NCBI RefSeq assembly: GCF_964199755.1
Contig: NC_133896.1
Span: 62,661,142-62,725,141, forward strand
Direction: 5' to 3'
DNA length: 64,000 bases
DNA from: Larus michahellis
Lineage: Eukaryota; Chordata; Aves; Charadriiformes; Laridae
Position numbers and translations under genes: made by a program. This document shows, in pieces, positions 29,501 through 41,500 of the stretch. Each line of letters begins with the position of its first letter. Positions within the stretch are counted from its first letter, which is position 1. The notes under the pieces are model-generated. The model made no database searches, had not been told where the DNA came from, and saw only the letters and a program-made list of their open reading frames with translations.

Positions 29501-32500
29501 ATGAATTTCCAGTGGTGGATGATGTGGTGGTGGTTGACTCCAAAGAACAGCACAGAATATATCGCAAGGCACAGATGCAGATTGACAAGATCTTGGACCC
29601 TGGAGGCAGTGTGCCTACTGTCTTCATAGAGCCCAGGAAGAGGTAGGGATTTCAAAGATGGGAAGAACAATTTTAATTTTTGAGTCGGCATCCAAAGTAC
29701 ATCAAACCTAAACTTGGGAACTTTCAGAGCTTGAAATCATTTTGATCCCAAGCTGAATTTGACTTATCGGTGTGAAAAGGTTTGGGTTATTCTAAACATT
29801 TTTATTTATTTCAGTATATGCCAGTATGTTTTGTTTTGAAATTATTCTTTTACAAGTTCTCAGGGGTGACTTCTCAATAAATAAACTGAAATATATGAAA
29901 ACTGACTTAAAACAATTTAGTATTTGCTCTGCCATTTGTTTAAATAATTCTTGTGTAGTGTAGAGGGATCAAAATTGCAATATAAGCACTAAAAACGATA
30001 CATGCATATATATAAACTGCAAGAAATAGTATTTTTATAAAGGGGGAAAGGTGCAAAATAAGGAAAACCTTGAACATCATAAAAAGCCTAAAGATTCTGA
30101 ATTTTAAAGGCAAATTCACAAATCAACACGATAATCTTTTATACATTCCCTCTGGGTAATGAGGCACATTTGTCAGCCTCACAGATCGGCCTTCCTGGGC
30201 TTGTATTTTCAGAGGAAGTCTTCCCTGGGCTCTGTTTAGGACTTATGAATACTGGCACTTTGTTCCTGGAGCACTGGTACCCTGTGACTGGTTCCACACT
30301 GATAGAAAGTAGCTTTTCCCTAGCTACGTGGGTTCCTCACCTGGTTTGCCTGGTGGGGTTAAACCCAACATGCCAAGCGCAAAGCCTTGTTGGCAACCGT
30401 GGTCTGTTCTGCTACTGCAAACGTGTCAGGTATTGGTCTGGGAGGTCCAGAGATGCACTGGGCCGGGGCTGGAGCACGGACAACTTCGAAAGATGAATGT
30501 AGAAGGGAGGTGAAAGCTGGAGAGAGTTTGAGGGAGGGGACAGTTTGGAGAGCTGCTAATGAAAGCGTTACTAGGAGAAACTTGAGGAGAAAGATTCAAG
30601 GCTAACTAATGGCACTGGCATGAAAATCTGGGAAGGGGAAGAGAAACAGGGCTGAACAAGGTTGACTGGGAGGGAACGGGCAGAGTAGTTCAACCTTGAG
30701 TGGGATGAGAAGAAAAATTGCAAAAAGAAATGTGATTACCTTTGTCTTGTTTGGTTTTTTTCTCTCTCTCTGCTTTTTATTTTCTTCCTGTTAAGTTCTC
30801 GTGCAAAACGTTCTCCCAAGCAGCGCCGGCGACACCAGATAAATGGTAGTCCAATTGATGCAGAAAAGGACAGGTTAATCACAACTGACAGTGATGGAAC
30901 ATACAAGAGGCCTCCAGGAGTCAATAATTCTGCATATATTGTATGTATGTCTCTTGACAGGAGTGTTCTGATAATTGTAATGACAATTTTGACATGGGGA
31001 GGTTTTTGGCCTTCTGCCTGCCGTCTGTATGGCTAGTTTCAGTCACATGTAGTTAGCATGTAAATTAAAGTGAAACAAGGATTTCACTGTCAGTCTGTCA
31101 GTAATAAGCAGTAAAATTCTGCCAAGTATTCCTTGATATTACAGAGGCCAAGAACCAAAACCTTGTTTTCATTAATGTCACTGTATTATGCACATGAAAG
31201 TGTGCTTCTGCAATATCTTGAACATAGTTTCACTCTAGTCCAATTTGCTGGATCTTATGTATTCATATATTACAGAAGATTTCGTCCTTTGCTCTCACAG
31301 GAAGACTCGGTTCCTTTCATGAGAAATTTTCTCATCTTTAAAACGTGGGAATTAATTATTAATTAAAGAGAAGCATGTCTCTGTACTGCAGTAACTTGAA
31401 ACAATCCTAGTACAATGTCTTGAAAATTAATTTTGTTTCATGTCTAAAAAAGGCAAAGACACTGGACAGTGCTTTTGTCCAAGACTATCCATGACACAAA
31501 CTGTATTTAGGCATCTTTAACCACTTCTAAGCAGACTTTAGTAAGCCTAATGCTAATATTGGAAACCCCTGGATAGTTTGCATCTTGAAAGACGGTTTAA
31601 TAATTTTAAGAATTGCAGCATTAGCTGCATATGCAGTCAAGTGACTACAATGTCAATTTCTGCGGTTTCCCTCTGCCTTCAAACAAGAATGTGATGATTT
31701 TAATGTCATGCTGCAGCAGAATGAATTATCATCTGGAGCTGTTTAATTAAGACGTGTCACACAGCAAGCTCAGCCCCTTTGGCATCTGTAGCGAGACGGT
31801 ACTCAGAATGATAAGTTCCTGATGAAGTAGAGGCTTTTGCATCTTAACAACTGGCTTTGCAGTCTGCGTGCAGTGGTAAGAATGAGCTTTGATAATAAGT
31901 CTGCTGCTGCAAAGCTCATTTAAGTTCCTGTTACTGATGAACAATAAGCCCGTGTGGTAAGATCCCAGGTAGTAATTGCGATGCATGCCTCAGATGTTGC
32001 TGCTATGAAGTACTTATATGAATCCCGTTCAGGTGTTGCACCCAAGTTCAAGTTCCATGCAGCTAACCACTTCGTTGCTTAACAGCTCCCTTTGTGTGTT
32101 TTTCTAGGAGGTAATAATTGTTTAATGTTATTGCTGATGTGGTCAGTTGTATGCTAAAGACTTAATTAATTTCTTGGAACTGTAAATGCTGCAGAGAAGT
32201 CAAAAGATGTAGACAGAACTGATGATTTTCTTCTGGATGGAGTAAACACTCTGCACGAATTCTTTATATGCTTGCGAACCACGAGATTTCTATTATAGCT
32301 TGTGTAACTCCTGCACAAAGCTCCACTGCCTCAGAGTCTTTCAGATCACACTGAATGAAGTATTTGAATGTGCATGCGGAAGTGGGGAGGGTAAGGGCCA
32401 GGTTTTGTCTGGCACTGGCACTTGTGCCATTTATCTCATTGTGGTTCTGCCAAAGAAAGTGTTGCTTGGACTTAAGGCCCACAGGGGCTTGGAAGCTGGA

Positions 32501-35500
32501 CGGTTAGATCGTGTCTCTGGCTGCCCTTCACCTTCTTTCCATTTCTTGCAGTCTGATCCAGACTTGCCTCCTGAACCTCAGACATCATCTTCAGCTGATG
32601 TGGGGAAGTTCTCTGGCTTGCCTTCCCACCCAGTCTCCCAGTACATCCCACCGCAGCCATCCATTGAAGAGGCTCGGCAAACCATGCACTCGCTGCTGGA
32701 TGATGCTTTTGCACTGGTGGCTCCTAGCAGCCAAGCAGCCAATTCCACAGCTGTCACACCACCTGGGGTTTCTGCAGGACAGACGGTAAACAACACTCCT
32801 GCTCCAGCAGGGAGGGGATCCACATGTACCCAGTGGGGATCACCTTACGGTCCAACTCAGGCAGTAAACAACCCATTTAATGTGAGTGAAATTTAAAAGG
32901 CTTTTCTGGGCAGGTAGTTAGCACCAGTTGAGCCATGGTCACTGTTATTGTGCCTTTGCCATTAGGACTTACCACAAATATGGAACAGTGTCTAGAACCA
33001 GGAGGCTTCAGAAATGACTGTCACAAGATGGTGAACTTGCTTTTTTAGGCCATTTGGATTCTTTTCCTTTTTCCCATCCCAACCACAAAAGAAGATAGGA
33101 GGTTCTTCTCCTTTAGGATAACTTTTCTGTTTTTCTCAGTTATGATCTTTCACAGATCAGTCTTGTTATCTCCAAGAGTAAAACTTAATTTTTTAAAATC
33201 TGTGTGCTAGTTCATATTTTGACAATAAAAAAATAATATACTTGGCTTAGGTCATATTTTTCAGCAGGGTATCCAAATGCTTTCAGGAATTGAGGGATAA
33301 GGAAGCAGTATTTCTGTGTATGATTTCTTGCATTTTATGGAGCGCTGAGGCACATGGATAATCTTTTAGGACATCTTGATTTGCACAACTATTCAGCAGA
33401 AGTTTAATAAAGCCATTGGACTGGTAAGTCCAAGCCCCATGGTGTCTCCGCTGCAGTCTGATGCTGGTTGAGGTATAAGGAGATTTCCAAATACAAAGCT
33501 TAATTTGGTGAAAGTTTTAAGCTGAGTAGACATTGGAGCAGCCCTTGATGTTCTGCAAGTGAGAGAAAGTATTTCTGAAAGGTTTTTAAGTTAAGGCTCC
33601 GATCAGGCAGAAGATCACTGTAGCAGTGATTCCCAGATCTTCTTGTGCTTCTGGGTTTGTAAAACTAAGCTCTTATGGCTGCAATCAAGTCACACATACA
33701 GGCTTAGTGATCGCTGCCATTCATCACTTAAAACGCTGACAGTGGACTTCCCAGGGTATGCCTTTTGATTTTAATTTGGTTTTTTTCATTCTTCTGACAG
33801 AGATATGTGGAATTTGGAATGACTCCGCCAACAGCATCAGGTCTCCTACCAAGGTAGCTTTTCACTGATAGAATTATCATTTATTTTCCTTGCAGAGTTC
33901 TTACTGGCACTGGTATATTATTATGCAAAGTATTGTATAAATGAGAAGTAACAGGAGTCCAGATCCAGCCTGTGTAATTTATTTATGTGGCATAAATGAC
34001 ATATGCATATTGTATGGAATCCAATCCTCTATTTAAAAGAAATGTGTTTCTAGCCCCTTGGCTATAGAGATATCCTTCCAAATATTGCGTAAACCACTGA
34101 GTTTCGGCTTTTGGAGAGTCTGAAACAGTTAGTCAGATGCATGTAATTTTCCCAATACTCTCACTTTCATCTTGTTTCTGTAGCCTCAGGGCAACAGTCA
34201 CTCACAAAAGATGACTAACAGATTCATTCTATTTTTAACCAAGTTGAGAACAAATTACAGACTGTGGTGACCCTCACAGAGAAAGACTGCCTTTAGGGCC
34301 TATTATTATAAAATCAGAGGGAAGAACAAGTTTTCCATCTTCTGGCCTTGCTGTGGGAGAATCATGTAAAGAGAAGAAAACAGTTATCCAAGTGACCATT
34401 AGTTCCACGTTTAGTGTCTGTGTTTTAACTACACATGAAGTTAGACTCTTGAGTCATGGTACCCGCTAGGTTCAAACTCGGCTCACCCTCTCCAAGCTGC
34501 TGCAGCCAAAGTGGTAAAAAGGTGGCCTTGTGCTGCTCTGTCATTACCTTCTTACAGCTCGCCGTATGAGATGAAATCCCACTGGTATCAGTGTCACTCA
34601 TTAGATTTCAGCTGAAGTCTTCACTGCCTTGGAAACTTGATTGGTAAAACGGATATGAAGAACTTTCCGTTATCCATTCTTCTGCAACGTGATTTTCAAA
34701 GGACCAACTGGAAAAGGAGGAATTTCTAAGCATGTTTTCTTACTTAGGTCTTGACTGAAGGTGAAAATTTCAGTGTGAGTGGAGCATACATGAAATGGCA
34801 CACAGTATGACAATGCAGTGTATTTTTTGTAATTTAGGTTACCTTGAAGATTATGAACTTTGAGACTGCCAATACAAAGCATAATCAATTGGGTTTTTTT
34901 GAGGATTTTCTCTTTGGCCTGTTATGCATGCAGGGAAAATGCGATAAATTAATCATTAAGGTGCTGTAGCATATGTTAATACACCTGAGCAAGATAGTAT
35001 CTTTGCAACGTATTTTTTGTTGAAAAGTTTAACAGCCTTTGGCATAGGCACTTTGGAGTTCTGTAAGTTACAAATTAATGGCATCATTATTAATAGTTCA
35101 AGTGCTCGCTCTGGCAGTGCCAGCGGATTAAGTTAATGATCTGCAAGGTCATTGACCTTAACGGGAAGAATTCCTTTGAATTTTCATTAAAATAGAAGGT
35201 TTCCTAAAGCTTGGTCAATAGAAAACAAGAAAAGAGTTGTCATGGTTGTGAAGTGGGAGTTGTGCTCAAATTCAGAAGGTAATTCTAAATAAATTGATAG
35301 AAACAGTGCACCGATTAGAGGACGGAAAAATAACCTGAGGTCAGTATGATTAGGTGCTATGTATCAATGTGTTATAGTCCATTGGCTTAAATATCCGATG
35401 CATGGAAGAATAGTTGAGTGACCGTACTGTTCCCTTCTCTGTACAAATGCAGTCAGGATGTTTAATGGGGTGGAACCAACCTGGATAAAAAAAATTAAAT

Positions 35501-38500
35501 GTAGAAGACCTAGGTCACATAACAGCTAGGCAAACATAAAGGCACAATGAACAGCTTTTACCAGGAAATGAATATCACATCGTGTAACAGAGATAGAGAT
35601 ACTTAGCCATAGTGGATTAGTGGTGTAAAATTGATTTTTAGGGTGGTATCTCCTCACTTAATTAAATTACTGGAGATTAATAATTTTTTTGAATGTTGAA
35701 AGATAAATTGAAGGCTGGGTCTCAGTCTGGAAATAGGAAGGAGCACTAGAAAGCTTGTATGATGTAGATTCAGAGCTGTATCCTGTTTTTATACACTTCT
35801 ATTGATCTCTGACTTTAAAGAGTAGCTATATCTACCTATTATAAAGAAGATTGAGAAGAGAGGGGAATGGGTTATTAAATGTGCACCTTTCAAGTACAAA
35901 CTCATCAGCAATAAAGGATATACTTCCTGTCCTCTGAAAAATTGGCACAAAAATAATACATTTGCGGTAACGTTGAGAAAATATTTTCTTTAGACAACAT
36001 CAAAAAATTCTAGTAATTTATCGTCTACAAGATTCCAGCTCAGCATTGCATGCATAATGGGCCAGATGATCAGATCCTTTACTGGTTACAGTGTTTAACA
36101 TAACAGAAGTGACAGTGTTAATCATTACCTACCCATTCAGGCATTTATTTTAACGAGCTTTTAAGCCTGGTTGGAAATGGTTTCCTCTGGATCTCCTGAG
36201 TGGACAGGTGGGATTGTATGCAAGGGAGCTGGGGAAATTCTGACACTTCCTCAATGGGGTTGTTGCAGCTTGAACCTCTTACACCTCCTACATTTAGTAC
36301 TGTATGCCAAGTAGCTAGTACTTTAATTTACAATTACTCATTTGTGCTTTATTAGGCTCTTATTTGGCTTTGTTAGGCTCTTTATTATTATGTCATCTTT
36401 CTTTGCTATCTGGCTGTCATACAAAGGTGGTTAGTTTTCCAAATAAAGCACAACTCAAGAATAGTTTGAGTTAGATGCAGTCACGAAATTTTCTTGCAAA
36501 ACAAAAGGGTGTAAAACTTCAGGTCTTGAGGAATGGGCTAGGTTGCAGTCCATAGTCGAGAAGGGCTTACAGGCCGTTGTGGTAAAAAGGCATACAAAAC
36601 TCATCCCTAGTCCTCACTTTGTGTAATTTCACGTGCCTGACTTAGGATGTTTGTCTCACTTTGCTTCCTTTATGCTCACCTGTGAGAGGCTCCCGCAGAA
36701 AATGGTTTAGTGAACCCAATCTTTTCTTTGAATGCCTCTTGAGGAGCGTGACTCTCTTCTTCGATCATACCTGGAGTCTAAGAGAGACTAGCCAAGTAAC
36801 CTAAGGACCTGAGATTTAGGCATCCACACCTCTACCATATGGATGGGAATCAATAATCCTTGCAAAGTTGGCTGCCATCAGTCTTTTAAAATATAATCTC
36901 TCCATGCCAGTGTTAAGATATGTTAATAGTAAGCGTAGGAAAAACAACATTTCCATCTCCTTCTCTACTCCCGTTCTGTGAATGAATTACAGGGTTTCTT
37001 TTACAAGTCCCATTGCCTTGGCACAATTAATAAAGTTAGATTGATGAGTTTCTGTTGTTAACTCTTTTCAGTAAATACATAACATCAATGACTACCAGCA
37101 CCAGCCTGAATTATAGGAAACAGTAATATTAATATACGTTGCATCTCTTCATATGTGCTAATGACAGCTTTGAGTACTTTGATGAGTCTTAAAGAGTCCA
37201 GTGTTGAAAATTCCCTGAAAAATTGTAAGAGTGCTTGATGAAATAATAATTGTTCATGAAATATATGTGTAATGCAGTTTGTATGTGTAAAAGTGTGTGC
37301 CCAGAAACTCTTGAGTAAGAGTCAGATTTGTTGCTAAGGTAAGCAGCTATATCACTCCCAAAGTCTTACTTTTCTGTTTTTTTTTTTCCATTGAAGATGC
37401 ATTTTTACCCAGGGGAAAACAAGATCTGTAGCCTTTTTTTCTCTGCATTGAGGAGACTGCAGCACGTGAAAAACACTTGTGTGAAATTCTTAGAGTTTCT
37501 AATCCCTATTCCTGTGCAATGCAGGTCATGAAGGAGGAATATATTCCTCAGATGTAATTATTTTCTTTAACATTTAAGGTTAAAATATACATGGAAAGGC
37601 ATCATAAAGAGTTGTTCTATGGGGTACACCTGCATTACTGTTTCTAATTAGGCAATTCACTTATTGTAATCTCGAGTCCTTACTTTTCCACAGGCAGAAC
37701 TTTGGGCCAGGTTTTCTTCAACCTGCAGAGTTAATACACCCAGACCAGCAGCCACCTGAGGTTCAGTATTCCTCCAGAGGGATATATTCAGAGGAAATGC
37801 CATCAGTTGCACGGCCACGACCAGTTGGGAGCACCGCAGGTACTCTTAACACTTAAGTTTGAATATGCACTAAAATAACTGATCCTTTTCCATATCTACT
37901 CTTACACTGGGGTCTCCATTAAGAGATCATTTTCCTTCAGCTACTACATTTGAAATGTGGTCCTTGTCTTCACTGCCAAAAAAAAAAAGTGATCACAAAG
38001 TGAGGTTAACTTCACCTCCGTAGGATCTTGCAGAAAAAGGCAGTGCTTTGCCACCTTTTTAGTATCTTACAAGCATTGGTATCACACACAGTGTATTTTC
38101 AAAAAAAGCCATTCTCTAAGAATGAAAAATTAATTGTTTTAGAGCATACAGTGTATGCTGACTTTCCACTGCCGACTGTTTCTTTTGTGCTAAATGAGCT
38201 AACTAATGCATCCCAAATCAGCCTCCTAAATATCAATTTTTTAATACTTTTCTGCATCTTTATTTCTCATTTCTCTTCCTAGAAATGTATGCGTAAAAGC
38301 AGGATCTTTTAGCTTCTGATGATATTATCTATTGCTGCTGTCCCATATGAAATCATCTTCCGTGATTTGACTGTGAGATAATTTCCATAGCACTCATCAA
38401 TGCTTTCATGAATAAGGTTCTAACATCACATGGCAATTAAGCAGCAAACACTGATTCTAAGAATAAAGATTCTATTCTTATGCAAATGCCACAGTTAATT

Positions 38501-41500
38501 TTCTCCCAGATAAATGTTTTCTTCCTGAGGAGTTGAAAAAGACTGGAAATACGAGCACATACTCATGTCAGAGTCCTAGTTTTGATAGCTGCTATCCTCT
38601 CCCTGTAAATTTTAAATGAATGAGAATGACAGGGATGTAGTGACTGTTGCAGTTTAACGATGATTATTTTATTGTCTGATTCATACTATTCTCTAAAGCA
38701 TGTGTACTCTGCTTTAAAGTTTGGAGGCAATTCAGATTATTAGTTCCTGACCTTCAGGATAGTTACATGCAAATATCAAATATTGTGGGGTTTTTGAGAG
38801 GAAAATTTCGTGACCTAATTGTTCATCACTTAAATCACACTGTTGTTTTTGTCTTTTCCTCCCTTTTTGTTACATACACAGAGACACAGTTTTCTCGTAT
38901 GTATCTGTGGGTTTATTAAACGTGTTTCGTTCTAGCGAATAATAAAATATAATAATAAAATAAATTTCGTTTCTCTGTGGGAGGAAATTCAGGAAAAAGG
39001 AAAGCTGGCATGTTGTTACGTGTCTCTTGCAATCAATGGTTGTGGCTATCCTTGCATGTGTTTGAAAGCAGAGGGAGGGGAGGGGAAGCAGGAGGTTAGC
39101 TTTCAGGCTGAAAGGAGATACAGTGCGTTCTGACCTTCTTGTTAGTCAACAACAGCATCGTTTAATATTTAACTGCAAAGTAAAGCTGAAAGAACCATAC
39201 TCTTATATAGTCAAGTATTTTATTCTTCTGAGAGATGGGATGGAAAGCAAAAGCAGTCTGGAGGGTTAGGGTCTTGCCAGTGTGATGCAAATAAGGTGTA
39301 CCACAGGAGTAAATGTCTTCTCTTTGCTGCTAAGTAATTTACATGAAAGCATTGCCAGGGCTTTCAGTAAATGCTGTTTGGAAAGGGCTGGCATATTTTT
39401 GGAATGAAGTGTAGTCCATGTCTGTGACGCATGTATCTCAACCTCTTCTTTTAGTGCAGTGGCAATGAAAAGCATCACACTCAAATGAACCCCACAAAAT
39501 TCACATAACTTTTCCTTCTTTATTCTGCGCTGACAGCCTTCTTTCTGCTGATTTTTTTATTAATTGCACAGAAACTGAGCTCCACGTCCTTCTTGTCTCC
39601 TGCTTCCAACAAAGTTTTATGTTGTCATTTGTCTGCCCTACAAACTTGACTGTGTATAAAGATGAAAAAACAATATTTGCTTTTAAGGTTCTCAGATACA
39701 GCACCTCACTCAGGTGGGAATTGCTAGCAGGATCGGAGGTCAACAAGTGGAGATCCCCTCAGGCAGAGCAGGGCATGGCCAGCCGGGGGGGCCAGGGTGG
39801 CCCCAGTACCGTGGAGAGGATGAATATGCTAGGCGAGATGCAGTGAGTACTGTGTTACACATTTGCATAGTTTCCGAAGTAGTGATATGTTCGGGTATTT
39901 TTTTTCCTGCATTACTGTTTGGAACTTTTTTCCCCTGGAATACTTTCAGTTGCTTCTCTGACATTCTTTGCTTTGCTCTTCGAACCCTCGTTAGCTCTTC
40001 TACCTTTTGCTTGCTGTTCTTTCATCTTTGCTTCTCTCTAACTGCTTTCTCTCACTTTACCCTAACCTTTTTTTTTTTCTCAATTGAGGCCTTCACCCAT
40101 TAATTGCAGTTCACCCAGTTCTGCTTCTGAGCTCCAGCAGAGGTGGATACTGCTTTCCATTTTCTTCTTTGAAATATGCCTCTGTATTTTGAGATCATTG
40201 TAAGTAGAAAACGTTGAATTAAATTGTCCCAGACTACCGTCATACTTTGTATTGGTGTAGTTCTTTTGTCTTCTGTATCAGTGTGCAACAGCAGGAGTCA
40301 GGGCAACGGAATAAGGTACATACTTGCATATAACAGTAGAGGTGTTTATAAACAAGTTATTTTCCTAGCCTCAGCCAGCAGGATGTGATAAATTAATATG
40401 TATTCGTTTACCAGTGTTGCCTAGGCAGCCAGTTATTTCGTGTTCTTGGCAGTGGTGCTTCTAGAGGTTGATATTTCTGATTCAACCAGATGTATGAGGT
40501 TGAAGATAGTATATGGCCTTTCCAGGAAAGATCGGGTTGCCTGCTACTTGTCTGTGTTTGATGTACTTGCATCCTGAAGTAGACTGGCCTGTGACAGCTT
40601 TACTGTAGTACTCTTGAGAGCAACAACTTTGCGCTCCTTCTTTTGCTCCTTTGCTTAAGCTATCATTTTTCTGGTTTCTTCCTTGAGTGAGGAAGGAAAG
40701 ATCTACTTCTTTTGCATACTTAGGGCAGTGTGTGTTCACACTATTTGAAGTTGCTTTGCCGTATTGCATGATCTCGAAATGGCTTTGCAGAAAGGAAATG
40801 CAACAGGATGGGCCTCATCTAGATTTTGGTGAAACTGAGCTGCCAGCACTCCAAATGAACTTCAGAGAAGCAGCGTAAAGCTTTTGAGAACTGGGCACAC
40901 CAGAGACAAACTCTACTGATACTATTCAAAAACTTTAACTGTCAAAGCTGAAAGATGCATTTGCCTAATTTAACTTGCTACCTTTGCTTGGAAATATGGT
41001 GTTTGAGTGCAAGAACATCATAATTTCAATTTATGTCTAGAAGAGCACTTGCACGAGAGATCTTAGTGTCTCTCCTGTTCCGTTTTCAAAGGCATATCTA
41101 GGTGACCATTCATTGCCCCTTCTTATCATTTGTCTGTCTTTTCTAGATCTGTGGGCCTTTCCCTTCTGCCTCCCAAGTGCATGTTTGGCCATTACTTCCT
41201 TAATATTTTATTATTTGAATTGCTAACATGTTACTGAAAATTCAGGTACAGACGCATTATCTGAGATGCTGTGCAAACACTTGGTTTTGACATCAGTTAC
41301 CTACACAACTTTCAAAGATTCATGGCCCAGTATGATAGGATTTGCTTGCAGTTCCCACTTTCAGTCACTGTTTCAGATGGGCACATGTCACCTCAATCCA
41401 GGTTGATTTTCTTTTAATTAATCAGAGTTTAAATACTTCCTCAGCCTTGACAGAACTTTTTGCTCACTGGTTGCTGCAGTTCATAAGTTACTGCAATGTA

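Larger units (their letters stand above)
27689..32551 (+). other. Three KIAA1549 introns (27689-29418, 29643-30795, 30941-32551)
   Basis: The span also includes exons 29419-29642 and 30796-30940, listed separately. The intron parts show only purine-rich stretches (29265-29320, 30500-30700) and pyrimidine tracts before acceptors. No repeats or second gene recognised. Confidence 0.8.

Noticed and set aside
29155..29691. 178-codon open frame on the - strand
   Set aside because: It lies antisense to the real KIAA1549 exon 29419-29642 and extends into both introns. The + strand exon has conserved protein and proper splice sites, so the antisense frame is a by-product.
32300..32551. Open frame continuing upstream of exon 32552-32881
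   Set aside because: The frame is open for 84 codons before the acceptor, but the only clear upstream AG (32297-32298) would enter out of phase, and the pyrimidine tract at 32530-32551 marks the acceptor well. A short GCPS match to the human join is probably chance.
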